Shown: positions 26,785 to 36,572, numbered from the stretch's first letter. The stretch is DNA of 64,000 nucleotides from Croceicoccus marinus (GCF_001661675.2 NZ_CP019602.1:310001-374000), one strand, 5' to 3'. Made by a program: numbers and translations. Notes: generated from the letters alone by a model not told the origin.

Positions 26785-26820
26785 GAAGAAGCCCCGCCCG
26801 CGCGTCGGCGGACGGGGTTC
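26785..26820 (-). terminator. Hairpin after hppA
   Basis: On the minus strand AACCCCGTCCGCC pairs with GGCGGGGCTT-type sequence across 26785-26820 and is followed by TTCTTC. It lies 18 bases after the hppA stop. It is a reasonable intrinsic terminator with a short mixed T-tract. Confidence 0.55.
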
Positions 26821-26837
26821 TGCGGGCCAGGAAAGGA

Positions 26838-29006
26838 TCAGCCCGCCAGCGCCGCCAGCAGCAGCAGGGCGACGATATTCGTGATCTTGATCATCGGGTT
26901 CACGGCAGGGCCCGCCGTGTCCTTGTAGGGATCGCCCACCGTGTCGCCGGTCACCGCCGCCTTGTGGGCTTCGCTGCCCTTGCCGCCGTGATTGCCGTCC
27001 TCGATATATTTCTTCGCATTGTCCCATGCGCCGCCGCCGCTGGTCATCGACAGCGCCACGAACAGCCCGCTCACGATCACGCCCAGCAGCAATGCGCCCA
27101 GCGCGGCAAAGCCGTTCTGCTGGCCCGCGACGAGGGTGATGACGAAATAGACCGCCACCGGGGTCAGCACGGGAAGCAGCGAGGGAACGATCATCTCCTT
27201 GATTGCGGCCTTGGTGACGAGATCGACGGTCCTGGCATAATCGGGCTTGGACGTGCCTGCCATGATGCCGGGATCGGCGGAGAACTGATCGCGCACGTCC
27301 TTGACCACGTCGCCCGCCGCGCGGCCCACCGCGGTCATGCCCATCGCGCCGAACAGATAGGGCAGCAGCGCGCCCAGCAGCAGGCCGACGATGACATAGG
27401 GGTTTTCAAGGCTGAAATCGACGTCGAGGTTCGGGAAATAATGCGTCAGGTCGGTCGTATAGGCCGCAAACAGCACCAGCGCGGCCAGCCCCGCCGAACC
27501 GATCGCATAGCCCTTGGTCACGGCCTTGGTGGTGTTGCCCACCGCGTCCAGCGCATCGGTCTTTTCGCGCACCGCGTCGTCCAGCCCCGCCATTTCGGCA
27601 ATCCCGCCCGCATTGTCGGTGACGGGCCCGTATGCGTCCAGCGCCACCACCATGCCCGCCAGCGCCAGCATCGCGGTCGCCGCATAGGCGATGCCGATCA
27701 GGCCAGCCAGCTGATAGGCGATGATGATGCCCGCCACGATCACCAGCGTGGGCAGAGCGGTCGCTTCGAGGCTGATCGCAAGGCCCTGGATCACATTGGT
27801 GCCGTGGCCGGTCTCCGACGCCTTGGCGATCGAGCGGACCGGGCGGAAATTGGTGCCGGTGTAATATTCGGTGATCCAGATGATAAGGCCGGTGATGACC
27901 AGCCCCAGCATCGAGCACCAGAACAGATCCCAGCCGGTAAAGCGCGTGATCTGGGCCGACAGCCCTTCCTCGGCGAGATTGCTGCCGTCGACGATCTGCA
28001 CGACATCGCCGACGGGTTCGCCGCCGATCAGCATGCCCATGTCGCCCAGTGCCAGCTGCATCATGAACCATATCGCGGGAACCGACAGCGCCGCGGTGAC
28101 GAGGAAGCCCTTGTACATCGCGCCCATGATGTTGGTGCCCCCTCCCAGTCGCACCGCATAGGTGCCGACGATGGAGGTCAGGATACAGGCCCCGCCGATC
28201 AGCAACGGCAGCACCATCAGATTGCCCAGCAGCGTGCCCGCCGTATCGGCCAGCAGCAGCGCGGTCAGCACCATGGTCGCGCCGACGGTGACGACATAGG
28301 TCTCGAACAGATCGGCGGCCATGCCCGCGCAGTCGCCGACATTGTCGCCCACGTTGTCGGCGATCACCGCGGGGTTGCGGGGATCGTCCTCCGGAATACC
28401 GGCCTCGACCTTGCCGACGAGGTCCGCGCCCACGTCCGCAGCCTTGGTGAAGATGCCGCCGCCCAGCCGCGCGAAGATCGAGATCAGCGAAGCACCGAAG
28501 GCGAGCGCGACCAGAGCGTCGATCACCGTGCGGTCCTCTCCGCCTATGCCATATCCAGCGATGGCGGTCAGATACCAGTAGAACACCGCGATCGCGAGCA
28601 GGGCCAAGCCCGCCACCAGCATGCCGGTGATCGCGCCCGCGCGGAACGCCAGCGTCAGTCCCTCCTGCAGGCCCTTTTGCGCCGCCGCCGCCGTGCGCAC
28701 GTTCGACCGGACCGAGATATTCATGCCGATGAAGCCCGCCACGCCCGACAGCACCGCGCCGATCACGAAGCCGATGGCGCTGATCGCGCCAAGGAACAGG
28801 CCGACGATCACCGCGACGATCCCGCCGACGATGGCGATGGTGGTATATTGCCGCTTCAGATAGGCCTGCGCGCCTTCCTGGATCGCGCCCGCGATTTCCT
28901 GCATGCGCGCGGTCCCGGCGTCCGCGCCGAGTACTTGTCTGCTGGTGACGAATCCATAGACGATGGCCAGAAGGCCAAGTGCAATCGCGATCGTGACAAG
29001 ACTCAC
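26838..29006 (-). CDS. hppA: Membrane-bound proton-translocating pyrophosphatase
   Basis: 722 residues, about 16 membrane helices, normal for the family. The active-site block includes [20 protein letters not shown], then [20 protein letters not shown]. The segment [18 protein letters not shown] (about 490-507) has Lys at the position that distinguishes potassium-independent H+-PPases; the potassium-dependent type has Ala. It couples pyrophosphate hydrolysis to proton export. It starts with GTG at 29004-29006 after GGAGGGG. Confidence 0.97.
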   Translation of the reverse strand: MSLVTIAIALGLLAIVYGFVTSRQVLGADAGTARMQEIAGAIQEGAQAYLKRQYTTIAIVGGIVAVIVGLFLGAISAIGFVIGAVLSGVAGFIGMNISVRSNVRTAAAAQKGLQEGLTLAFRAGAITGMLVAGLALLAIAVFYWYLTAIAGYGIGGEDRTVIDALVALAFGASLISIFARLGGGIFTKAADVGADLVGKVEAGIPEDDPRNPAVIADNVGDNVGDCAGMAADLFETYVVTVGATMVLTALLLADTAGTLLGNLMVLPLLIGGACILTSIVGTYAVRLGGGTNIMGAMYKGFLVTAALSVPAIWFMMQLALGDMGMLIGGEPVGDVVQIVDGSNLAEEGLSAQITRFTGWDLFWCSMLGLVITGLIIWITEYYTGTNFRPVRSIAKASETGHGTNVIQGLAISLEATALPTLVIVAGIIIAYQLAGLIGIAYAATAMLALAGMVVALDAYGPVTDNAGGIAEMAGLDDAVREKTDALDAVGNTTKAVTKGYAIGSAGLAALVLFAAYTTDLTHYFPNLDVDFSLENPYVIVGLLLGALLPYLFGAMGMTAVGRAAGDVVKDVRDQFSADPGIMAGTSKPDYARTVDLVTKAAIKEMIVPSLLPVLTPVAVYFVITLVAGQQNGFAALGALLLGVIVSGLFVALSMTSGGGAWDNAKKYIEDGNHGGKGSEAHKAAVTGDTVGDPYKDTAGPAVNPMIKITNIVALLLLAALAG

Positions 29007-29134
29007 TTCGCTTCCCCTCCAATAATGATCGCGCCCTTTTCGGGCGTCATGGAGTGGAGGCTACACGCTAATCGGTCCCGCGCAAGCAGGCATTGTTCAT
29101 GCGGCGGAAAGCTTACGGAGCGCGGGCCGCAAGA

Positions 29135-30049
29135 TCAGATGCCGTGTCGATAACCCAGCGGCTGGCCTGCCAGCGGCGGCGATCCGTCCAGCAGCAGCGG
29201 GTGCGCGCCGCGCGGCAGCACGCTGCCGATGCGGGCCGCGTCGACGGGGCAAGCCGCGCCTTCGGGCAGGGTGAACAGCAGTTCGTAGTCGTCCCCCCAG
29301 CTCAACGCCTCGCGCCTGCGGCGGCCCAGGGCGGGGTGAATGGGGACAAGGCGAGTCTCGATGGCGAAGGTCGTGCCGCTGGCATCGGCCATGCGCGATG
29401 CATCCAGCAGCAGCCCGTCGGACAGGTCCATCATCGCGCCGACCACCGGGGCGAGCGCCTGCCCTTCGGCAAGACGGGGGACCGGACGGCGATAGGGGGC
29501 GGTCAGCGCGTGGTCGTCGCTGCCCGCCTGCACCGCCTCGAACCCGGCGAGCGCGGCGCCGCACCGGCCGGTGACCCACAATGACTGACCCGCCGTGGCA
29601 TCGGCGCGGGAGGGCGGCGGATCGCGCCGCGGCTGGCCCAGCGCGGTCAGGCCGATGACCTTGGGCGCATCGGGGAAAGGGGCGGAAACCGTATCGCCGC
29701 CCAGCAGCGGCGCATCGAACGCGGCCAGCGCCTCGCCAAGCCCCGCGAGGAAACGCGTGTTCCAGGCCTCGTCGCCCAGCATGAAGCTCAACAACAGGCC
29801 GACGGGGCGGCAGGTCTTCGCGGCAAGGTCGGACAGGTTCGACGCGACCAGCTTCCACGCGACATCGGCGGGGTCCTGACCGGCAAGCCAGTGCACGCCC
29901 TCGACCATGGTGTCGTGAGTGGCGACCAGAGCGCCAGAGGCGTGCAGGACCGCTGCGTCGTCGGTCAGCCCGCGCGCGCCGGGATCGTGCGCCAGAGCGC
30001 GGAGGGCGGCGATGAAGCTTTCTTCGCCTGAAGGTCCGCTACCGCTCAG
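29135..30049 (-). CDS. thiL: Thiamine-monophosphate kinase
   Basis: 304 residues if started at the CTG (30047-30049) that overlaps the nusB stop in CTGA. The core fits ThiL: GLTDDAAVL, ATHDTMVEGVHWL, VASNLSDLAAKT, LLGGDTV, MDLSDGLLLDASRMA and WGDDYELLFTL. It phosphorylates thiamine monophosphate to the diphosphate. No ATG, GTG or TTG exists in frame between the nusB stop and Met at 29908, and starting there would remove the conserved DDAAV block. A rare CTG start, or a start inside nusB, is therefore likely. Confidence 0.85.
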   Translation of the reverse strand: MSGSGPSGEESFIAALRALAHDPGARGLTDDAAVLHASGALVATHDTMVEGVHWLAGQDPADVAWKLVASNLSDLAAKTCRPVGLLLSFMLGDEAWNTRFLAGLGEALAAFDAPLLGGDTVSAPFPDAPKVIGLTALGQPRRDPPPSRADATAGQSLWVTGRCGAALAGFEAVQAGSDDHALTAPYRRPVPRLAEGQALAPVVGAMMDLSDGLLLDASRMADASGTTFAIETRLVPIHPALGRRRREALSWGDDYELLFTLPEGAACPVDAARIGSVLPRGAHPLLLDGSPPLAGQPLGYRHGI

Positions 30050-30492
30050 GCGCGGACGTCCCTGGCGATGGCGTCGAGCAGGCCGTTCACGAATTTCGCC
30101 TCGCGCGGTTCGAAGAAGGCGTGGGCGACATCGACATATTCGGTGATCGCCGCCGCCTTGGGCACGTCGGGCCGGGCCAGCAGCTCATAGGTACCGCAGC
30201 GCAGGATCTGCACCATGGTCTTGTCCAGCCGCGCCAGCGACCAGCCCTGTGCCAGCCTGTCGCTGACCATCACGTCGATCTCGTCCCGGCGGGCATCGAC
30301 GCCCTTTACCAGATCGTCGAAAAAGGCGACCTCGGCATCGGCATATTGCTCGTCCTCGATCTTTTTGCCCAGCCGGTGCTGGTGGAATTCGTCGAGCAGG
30401 CGCGCAAGCTGCGTCCTTTCCATGTCCATCTGGTACAGCGCCTGCACCGCGGCGAGGCGGGCGGCGGAGCGGGATTGCGATTTGGCTGTCAT
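30046..30492 (-). CDS. nusB: Transcription antitermination factor NusB
   Basis: 148 residues, all-helical NusB fold. It shows RSAARLAAVQALYQMDMERT at the N-terminus, then SLARLDKTMVQILRCGTYELLARPDVPKAAAITEYVDVAHAFFEPREAKFVNGLLDAIAR-type C-terminal helices. With NusE (S10) it binds boxA RNA and aids rRNA transcription. It overlaps the DUF1993 gene by four bases upstream and thiL downstream. The nusB-thiL order is common in alphaproteobacteria. Confidence 0.93.
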   Translation of the reverse strand: MTAKSQSRSAARLAAVQALYQMDMERTQLARLLDEFHQHRLGKKIEDEQYADAEVAFFDDLVKGVDARRDEIDVMVSDRLAQGWSLARLDKTMVQILRCGTYELLARPDVPKAAAITEYVDVAHAFFEPREAKFVNGLLDAIARDVRA

Positions 30493-31013
30493 GGCTTGGT
30501 CCAGTCCGGTCCCAGATAGTCGCGCTTGCCGATCGGAACGCCCAGCTGGCGCAGGATGTCATAGGCAGTGGCGGCGTGGAAATAGAAATTGGGGATGGAG
30601 AACGAGAGCAGGAAGTTCTGCCCCGTGAAAGGCACGACGAACTTGTCGCCCATGCGGAACTCCATCGCGGCGGTGCCCACGGTTTCCATGTCGGCTTCGC
30701 TCACTGCGGACAGTTCCTGCCGTGCGTCCGCCAGCATCGCGCGCATCGCGGCAAAACCGCGCGGCGGCTCGCTGCGGTCGGGCGAGAATACGCCTGCGCG
30801 GATGCCCGCGAGGGCGCCGACCGAATGGACGACAGTCGATTTCACCTGATAGGCGAAGTCCAGCATGTCGGACGTGATGCGCGCGCAGCAGACATCCTCC
30901 TCGCTGCGCCCATGCTCGGCGCACCATGTCTCGGCCTTGCCGATCAGGTGCTCCATGTTGGCGAGCATGCGCAGGAAGCCGGGAATGGTGGCGGCGTGAA
31001 GGGACAGGGTCAT
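30489..31013 (-). CDS. DUF1993 family protein
   Basis: 174 residues starting MTLSLHAATIPGFLRMLANME. The helical-bundle pattern (DinB-like), with HSVGALAGIRAG, SFSIPNFYFHAATAYDILRQLGVPIGKRDYLG at the C-terminus, matches DUF1993. The family has no established function. The gene overlaps hisD by four bases and nusB by four bases, so it is cotranscribed with both. Confidence 0.85.
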   Translation of the reverse strand: MTLSLHAATIPGFLRMLANMEHLIGKAETWCAEHGRSEEDVCCARITSDMLDFAYQVKSTVVHSVGALAGIRAGVFSPDRSEPPRGFAAMRAMLADARQELSAVSEADMETVGTAAMEFRMGDKFVVPFTGQNFLLSFSIPNFYFHAATAYDILRQLGVPIGKRDYLGPDWTKP

Positions 31014-32311
31014 TTCGCGTTTCCTTGCAGACGCAGCGATATCGAGCGGGCGTGGGCGTAAAGCCCCTCCGCCTCCGCCAGAGCGACGGCGGCGGGGCCA
31101 ATGGCGGCCAGCGCGGCCTCGTCCAGCTCGATGAAGCTGGTGCGCTTCATGAAGTCGAGCACCGACAGTCCGCTGGCGAAACGCGCGCGGCGGCCGGTGG
31201 GCAGGACGTGGTTCGGCCCCGCGACGTAATCGCCGACCGCCTCGGGCGCATGGCGGCCGATGAAGACGCTGCCCGCATGCCGGATCGCTTCCAGCATCGG
31301 TTCGGGATCGGCAACGGCCAGTTCGACATGCTCTGCCGCCAGCGCGTTGGCGAGCGCCGGCGCTTCGTCCAGCGAGGCGACCTCTATGATGACGCCGTGG
31401 TCGCGCCAGCTGGCTTCGGCCACGCGGCGGGTCGGCAATTGCGCGAGTTCGACGCCGACCGCATCGGCGACCCTGTCGGCGAAGTCGTTGTCGTCGGTGA
31501 TCAGGATCGATTGCGCCATCGGATCATGCTCGGCCTGGCTGAGCAGGTCGGCGGCGATGTGGCGCGCGCGATTGTCCTTGTCCGCGATGACCAGGATCTC
31601 GCTCGGCCCCGCGACCATGTCGATGCCCACGGTGCCGTAGAGCTGGCGCTTCGCCTCTGCCACCCAGGCATTGCCAGGGCCGGTGACGACGTCGACCGGC
31701 GCTATGCGTTTTGTCCCGTGGGCCAGCGCGGCGATCGCCTGCGCGCCGCCGATGCGCCAGATCTCGTCCACTTCGGCAAGATGGGCGGCGGCCAGCACCA
31801 GGTCGTTGATCTGCCCGCCGGGGGTGGGGGTGGCGATCACCAATCGTTCGACGCCTGCCACGCGCGCCGGAATCGCATTCATCAGCAGCGATGAGGGGTA
31901 GGCCGCGCGTCCGCCCGGAACATACAGCCCCGCCGCATCGACCGGCCGCCAGATCGCGCCCAGCCGCACGCCCTGATCGTCGCGGTAGTCGCGGCGCGCG
32001 GGCAATTGGTCGCGGTGATAGGCGGCGATGCGGTCCGCCGCGGTTTCCAGCGCCTGCCGCAATTCGGGGGCGAGCGCATGGAACGCCGCCTCGCAAGCGT
32101 CCTTCGATATGCGCCAGTCGTCCTCGCCCGCGGGGGTCCATTTGTCGAAGCGCGCGGTGTAGTCGGCCAGCGCCGCGTCGCCGTCGGCCTTTACCCGGTC
32201 GATGATATTGGCGACGTCGCGGCTGACGTCGTCATCCGCCTCGCGCCGGTCGGCGACGATGCGGGCGAAGGCCTTGGCAAAGCCGGGGTCGCTGGATTTC
32301 AGGCGCTTCAT
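31010..32311 (-). CDS. hisD: Histidinol dehydrogenase
   Basis: 433 residues, usual length. Clear motifs are YVPGGRAAYPSSLLMNAIPA, the GPGNAWVAEAK block, GPSEILVIADKD, LSQAEHDPMAQ (zinc-site region with Gln and His) and GPNHVLPTG near the C-terminal His ligands. It is an NAD-dependent, zinc enzyme that carries out the last two oxidations from histidinol to histidine. Its ATG follows the hisG stop with no gap, and its stop overlaps the DUF1993 start. Confidence 0.97.
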   Translation of the reverse strand: MKRLKSSDPGFAKAFARIVADRREADDDVSRDVANIIDRVKADGDAALADYTARFDKWTPAGEDDWRISKDACEAAFHALAPELRQALETAADRIAAYHRDQLPARRDYRDDQGVRLGAIWRPVDAAGLYVPGGRAAYPSSLLMNAIPARVAGVERLVIATPTPGGQINDLVLAAAHLAEVDEIWRIGGAQAIAALAHGTKRIAPVDVVTGPGNAWVAEAKRQLYGTVGIDMVAGPSEILVIADKDNRARHIAADLLSQAEHDPMAQSILITDDNDFADRVADAVGVELAQLPTRRVAEASWRDHGVIIEVASLDEAPALANALAAEHVELAVADPEPMLEAIRHAGSVFIGRHAPEAVGDYVAGPNHVLPTGRRARFASGLSVLDFMKRTSFIELDEAALAAIGPAAVALAEAEGLYAHARSISLRLQGNAK

Positions 32312-32989
32312 TCAGGCGGCCCCGACGGTTTCTGGCATCGGCTGTGCTGCCAAGGCGCGGAACTTGTCGATCAGCGGGCCAAGCCGCGCGCTATCGGTCT
32401 TGAGAGCGGCACGGTTGACGATCAGCCGTGCCGATACGGGCAGCAGTTCGGCGGTTTCGACCAGCCCGTTTTCCTTGAGCGTCTTGCCGGTGGAGACGAG
32501 GTCGACGATCCGGTTGGCAAGGCCCAGCATCGGCGCAAGCTCCATCGCGCCGTTCAGCTTGACGCATTCGGCCTGTATTCCGCGCGCCTCGAACCAGCGG
32601 CGGGTGAGATTGGGATATTTGGTCGCGACCCGCAGATGGCTGGTGCTGCGAAGTTCGGTCGGCGGCGCGTCCTTGGGCTCCGCGATGGAGAGGCGGCAAT
32701 GGCCGATGCCCAGGTCCACCGGCGCATAGAGGTCGGCATAGTCGAACTCCTCGATCACGTCCGAACCGACGATCCCCGCCTGCGCAGCCCCATGCGCGAC
32801 GAAGGTGGCGACGTCGAAGGCGCGCACCCGGATCAGGCGGATCGACGGATCCTCGCACGCGAAGGACAGCGAGCGGTTCTTCTTGTCGTGGAAGCCCGCC
32901 TCGGGCACGATTCCGGCCTGCGCCATCACGGGCAGGGCTTCGTCGAGGATGCGCCCCTTGGGCACGGCGAAGGTGAGCGGCTGGGTCAT
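32312..32989 (-). CDS. hisG: ATP phosphoribosyltransferase, short form
   Basis: 225 residues, so it lacks the regulatory C-terminal domain of long HisG. It shows [45 protein letters not shown], and the PRPP-loop area [18 protein letters not shown]. It carries out the first step of histidine synthesis. Short HisG normally needs the partner HisZ, which is not in this window. It is directly followed by hisD. Confidence 0.95.
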   Translation of the reverse strand: MTQPLTFAVPKGRILDEALPVMAQAGIVPEAGFHDKKNRSLSFACEDPSIRLIRVRAFDVATFVAHGAAQAGIVGSDVIEEFDYADLYAPVDLGIGHCRLSIAEPKDAPPTELRSTSHLRVATKYPNLTRRWFEARGIQAECVKLNGAMELAPMLGLANRIVDLVSTGKTLKENGLVETAELLPVSARLIVNRAALKTDSARLGPLIDKFRALAAQPMPETVGAA

Positions 32990-33033
32990 GACAGCCGCGA
33001 CTTAGGCGCGCAGGCTGCGGCTGGCAATGGGCG

Positions 33034-33948
33034 TTACCCTTGGGTGCAGCCCAGAAACCGGTCCATGGCCGCATTGACCGCATCCGCGCGTTCCCAGACG
33101 ACGAAATGGCCCGCATCCTCGATCCGCTCGACGGTCAGGTCGGTGACGTGGTCGCCCAGCCGGTCGAGATTGGCGGGGCGCAGCGCATGGTCCTCCATGC
33201 CCCAGACGACCAGCGTGGGGATCGTGACCGGCGGCACATTGATAGGCCTTGCATCCGCGGGCACGGCAAAGGGGGCGTCCATCGGCAGGACATCGATGGT
33301 GGACGCGCGGTACCAGTTGATCATGCCCAGCGCGCTGTCCGGATCGGACCAGTCCTGCAGCAGCGCGGCCTGTTCCTCCGGCTCCGGCTGGGTCGACGAT
33401 CCGCGGTCGGGGAAGGCCTTGGCAAGCAGCGGCAGCAAGCCGCCCTCTCGGATTAGCGGATCGTTGGCCGTGTCGCGGAAAATGCGGATATATTGCGACG
33501 CCGCGCGCTGGTCGCGGTCGGTGTAGAAAAGGCGCTGCATCACCGCGGGATGCGGCGCATTGGCGATGATCGCGCGCGTCACGCGGCCCGCATGGGGTCC
33601 CGGCGACGAGGGCTGGCCCGCCATCGCCACGCCCCACGCGATCGCGCCGCCCCAGTCGTGGCCGACCACGGTGAACTCCGTCACGCCCAGCGCATCGGCC
33701 AGCGCGAAGACGTCGCCGATCAGCAGTTCGGCGCGGTAATTCTCGGGCCCGCGCGGTCTGGACGATCGGCGATAGCCGCGCTGGTCGGGCGCGATGCAGC
33801 GATAGCGATCGGCGAAATGCGGGAACTGATGCCGCCAGGTGCGATGTGATTCCGGAAAGCCGTGCAGGAACAGCAGGGCGGGGGCGTCCTGCGGCCCCTC
33901 GTCACGAACCTGCAATTCGATATTTTTGCCCAGATCCACCGTTTTCAT
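33034..33948 (-). CDS. Alpha/beta-hydrolase, epoxide-hydrolase-like
   Basis: 304 residues. It has the oxyanion motif HGFPE (29-34), the nucleophile GHDWGG (Asp 98) and the catalytic His in EDAGHFVVWER. The Asp nucleophile in GHDWGG is typical of epoxide hydrolases and haloalkane dehalogenases. The cap region does not settle which. The gene is cytoplasmic (no signal). It lies 26 bases after pirin and 44 bases before hisG on the same strand. Confidence 0.8.
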   Translation of the reverse strand: MKTVDLGKNIELQVRDEGPQDAPALLFLHGFPESHRTWRHQFPHFADRYRCIAPDQRGYRRSSRPRGPENYRAELLIGDVFALADALGVTEFTVVGHDWGGAIAWGVAMAGQPSSPGPHAGRVTRAIIANAPHPAVMQRLFYTDRDQRAASQYIRIFRDTANDPLIREGGLLPLLAKAFPDRGSSTQPEPEEQAALLQDWSDPDSALGMINWYRASTIDVLPMDAPFAVPADARPINVPPVTIPTLVVWGMEDHALRPANLDRLGDHVTDLTVERIEDAGHFVVWERADAVNAAMDRFLGCTQG

Positions 33949-33974
33949 GCGTCAGCCCCATACCCGGTCTTCTT

Positions 33975-34883
33975 TCAGGGATAGCTGACAGTCTTTGGCT
34001 GGTCCGGCAAGGGGATGAATTCCTTGTCGTCGCCCGGCACCTTGGCGAACTTGCCCGCGCGCCAGTCTTCCTTGGCCTGGTTGATCCGGTCGCGTGATGA
34101 CGACACGAAGTTCCACCATACATGGCGGCGGGTCATCGCCTCGCCTCCCATCAGCACGACGCGCGCCCCTTTTTCGGACCGCAGGGTCATGGCGCGGCCA
34201 GGGCGCAATACGGCCAGCTTGAACATGTCCAGCCGCTCGCCATCCACCTCGGCTTCGCCCTCGACCAGCAGCAGCGCGCGTTCGTCGGTCTCCGCCTCGA
34301 TCGGCATCGCGCCGCCGGGGGCGAGGATGATGTCGGCATTGATCGTGGCGGCATGGCAGGTTGTCGGCGCGGTCGCGCCCCACAGGTTGCCCATGATCAC
34401 GCGGGCTTTTGCGCATGTATCCTCGACGATGGGCAGGTCGTCTGCAGAAACGCTTTCGAAGCCTGCGTCGATCTCTTCCTTCGCTTCGGGCAGGGCAAGC
34501 CATGTCTGCGTGCCGAAAATCCTGCCGCCCGCTTCGCGCTCCGCCTGGGGGGAGCGTTCGGAATGGACGATCCCGCTGCCCGCGGTCATCAGGTTCACCG
34601 CGCCGGGACGGATCGTGGCGAAGCTGCCCAGCGAATCGCGGTGGTCGATCGCGCCCTGCATCAGATAGGTGACGGTCGACAGGCCGATATGCGGGTGGGG
34701 GCGCACGTCCATGCCGTTGCCGATGTCATATTGCGCGGGGCCGAACTGGTCGATGAAGACGAAGGGTCCGACCATGCGGCACTTGGCCTGCGGCACCGCG
34801 CGGCGCACTTCGAAGGCGCCCAGATCGTGGCTGACAGGATCGACCGTAAGGGCGATGGCGGTTTCGGGGTTTAACTCGCTCAT
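33975..34883 (-). CDS. Pirin family protein
   Basis: 302 residues from the ATG at 34881-34883, which overlaps the stop of the upstream GST in ATGA. The N-terminal cupin has DQFGPAQYDIG and the metal-site block RPHPHIGLSTVTYLMQG, then TAGSGIVHSERSP, both diagnostic of pirins. The C-terminal cupin is LLLVEGEAEVDGERL. Pirins bind iron and some act as quercetinases or redox-linked regulators. The link to bolA and GST upstream fits an oxidative or iron-stress role, but this is inference. Confidence 0.88.
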   Translation of the reverse strand: MSELNPETAIALTVDPVSHDLGAFEVRRAVPQAKCRMVGPFVFIDQFGPAQYDIGNGMDVRPHPHIGLSTVTYLMQGAIDHRDSLGSFATIRPGAVNLMTAGSGIVHSERSPQAEREAGGRIFGTQTWLALPEAKEEIDAGFESVSADDLPIVEDTCAKARVIMGNLWGATAPTTCHAATINADIILAPGGAMPIEAETDERALLLVEGEAEVDGERLDMFKLAVLRPGRAMTLRSEKGARVVLMGGEAMTRRHVWWNFVSSSRDRINQAKEDWRAGKFAKVPGDDKEFIPLPDQPKTVSYP

Positions 34884-35599
34884 GCTGCGTCCAGCTCCGG
34901 ATAATGGCGGAAGATGCCGTCCTCGTTGAAGCCCTGGCACCGGTCCGATGCACGATAGGCCGCGATGGCGGGCAAATCCACGAAGGCATCGCGCAGCGCG
35001 TACAGCTTTGGATAATCCGACTTCACTGCTGCCATGCGCCTTGGGAACATGTAATGGAGCCCGTCGATCAGCAGCGCGAGCGAGCTGTCGACATGGGTCC
35101 ATTTCCCGCCCAGCACGAAGGGCCCGTCATTAAGTGCGGCGGCGCGTTCGAAATGGCCGAGGAACTTGGGGATCCGGTCCTCGCGGAACTGCGCGGCGGT
35201 GCGCTTCGCCTCGTCCTTCTGGTCGGCGTAATAGGCGCCGCTGCCGACCGGGTGATGCACGTTGTGTACCTCGGCCACGATATCGGTGATCGTCAGCTGC
35301 AGCTGGATCAGGCCAAGGTCGGTCTGCGGGTCATCGCCGCCCAGCCCGTGCCGGTCGGCCAGCCATGTGAGTATATGCGCCACCTGTGCCACCGCGACAT
35401 CGCCATCGACCAGATAGGGCGGGGCGAAGGGCGCGAAGCCGCCGCCTTCCTCGCGCTTCTCCATGTCGGACAGCAGCGCTTCCACCCCGTCGTCGCGGGC
35501 GGGCTCGCTATAGGGGATCTCCGCGGCTTCCAGCGCCATGCGAACGAACTCGCCGCGTCCGGGCAGGCCCGGCCAGTAATACAGACGATAAGCCATCAT
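34880..35599 (-). CDS. Glutathione S-transferase family protein
   Basis: 239 residues starting MMAYRLYYWPGLPGRGEFVRM. The thioredoxin-like N-terminal domain has Tyr and Gly-Arg at the GSH site (YYWPGLPGRGEFVR, like sigma/alpha-type GSTs). APPYLVDGDVAVAQVAHIL is the cis-Pro plus gamma-glutamyl site. The helical C-terminal domain is present. It overlaps bolA by four bases and pirin by four bases. Substrate unknown. Confidence 0.85.
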   Translation of the reverse strand: MMAYRLYYWPGLPGRGEFVRMALEAAEIPYSEPARDDGVEALLSDMEKREEGGGFAPFAPPYLVDGDVAVAQVAHILTWLADRHGLGGDDPQTDLGLIQLQLTITDIVAEVHNVHHPVGSGAYYADQKDEAKRTAAQFREDRIPKFLGHFERAAALNDGPFVLGGKWTHVDSSLALLIDGLHYMFPRRMAAVKSDYPKLYALRDAFVDLPAIAAYRASDRCQGFNEDGIFRHYPELDAA

Positions 35600-35892
35600 G
35601 CATTCTCCGGAAGCGGTTCGGCGGGGGCCAGCGCCTTGATCGCGAAGGCATGGACCCGCTGGCCGGGAATGTCGCCTAGCGCGGCCAGCACCTTGCGCTG
35701 GCGCTGCAGACGGGAGACGCCCTCGAACGCGTCGGCGCGGATGATGACAGAGAAATGCGATTCGCCGCTGCCGTCGTCGCCCGCATGGCCCGAATGCATC
35801 GCGCTGTCGTTCGACACGACCAGCGTTTCGGGATGGAAAGCATCGGTCAGAAGCTGGCGGATTTCGCCTTCGATCGGTCCGGAATCGGGCAT
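35596..35892 (-). CDS. BolA family protein
   Basis: 98 residues. The class fold shows GEIRQLLTDAFHPETLVVSNDSAMHSGH, then GESHFSVIIRADAFEGVSRLQRQRKV, and a C-terminal GQRVHAFAIKALAP with the conserved His. BolA proteins bind [2Fe-2S] clusters with monothiol glutaredoxins and affect iron and envelope homeostasis. It is first in the overlapping run down to thiL and divergent from the J-domain gene 66 bases away. Confidence 0.9.
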   Translation of the reverse strand: MPDSGPIEGEIRQLLTDAFHPETLVVSNDSAMHSGHAGDDGSGESHFSVIIRADAFEGVSRLQRQRKVLAALGDIPGQRVHAFAIKALAPAEPLPENA

Positions 35893-35957
35893 GGGCTGGC
35901 TTTCGTGTGAAGTGCGGGGGGTTCCATTTGGGGCGCGCTGCCATCATCTCAAGGGCA

Positions 35958-36572
35958 ATGAAGCACGACAGGTTCCACGGACGATTCGAGAATGAGGGGC
36001 GCGCATGCGATGCGCCGGGTTGCCGCGAGGCAGGCGAATTCCGCGCGCCGGGCCGCCGCGCATCGGGATTCGACGGGCCGGGCGACTGGCGCTGGTTCTG
36101 CCTTGAACACGTGCGCGCGTTCAACGCGGGCTATGATTTCTTCGAAGGGATGAGTGCGGACGAGATTCTGGACGCGCAGTCGCCTGCCTATGGCTGGGGC
36201 GCAGGGTCGCCGAAGGGGCGCAACGCGTTTTCCGCCACCGCGGGCGTCGACGGCGTGCCGCGCTGGGCCGATTTCGACGATCCGCTCGACGCGATTTCCG
36301 CCCGCGCGCGCAATATCAAGAGCCGGGCGCGGCAAGGCTGGGAGCGCGAGGCAAGGGCGCGCGATGTCGGCCTGTCGGGCGCGGACCGCGATGCGATGGA
36401 CGTGCTGGGCCTGTCCTATGACGCGGACCGGCCAGCGCTGCGCCGCCGCTATTCGGAACTGGTGCGGCGCTATCACCCGGACCGCAACGGCGGCGACCGC
36501 AGTCACGAACAGCGGCTGCAGAACGTGGTCGACGCCTATCAGCACCTGAAAAAGGCGCGGCAGTTCGGCTAG
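35958..36572 (+). CDS. J-domain (DnaJ-like) protein with N-terminal cysteine site
   Basis: 204 residues from the ATG at 35958, preceded by AAGGG. The J-domain is at the C-terminus (about 147-203), with HPD at 173-175 in RRYHPDRNGGDRS, unlike classical DnaJ where it is first. The N-terminal part has CDAPGC and WFCLEHV (Cys 17, 22, 48, His 51), likely a zinc site. Such proteins stand next to bolA in alphaproteobacteria, often followed by cobS and cobT. Here several other genes intervene before cobS. Confidence 0.88.
   Translation: MKHDRFHGRFENEGRACDAPGCREAGEFRAPGRRASGFDGPGDWRWFCLEHVRAFNAGYDFFEGMSADEILDAQSPAYGWGAGSPKGRNAFSATAGVDGVPRWADFDDPLDAISARARNIKSRARQGWEREARARDVGLSGADRDAMDVLGLSYDADRPALRRRYSELVRRYHPDRNGGDRSHEQRLQNVVDAYQHLKKARQFG

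Noticed and set aside
26535..29153. Plus-strand frame of 872 codons opposite hppA
   Set aside because: Rich in Arg, His, Gln and Asp from reverse-complemented membrane codons; hppA on the minus strand has full active-site motifs.
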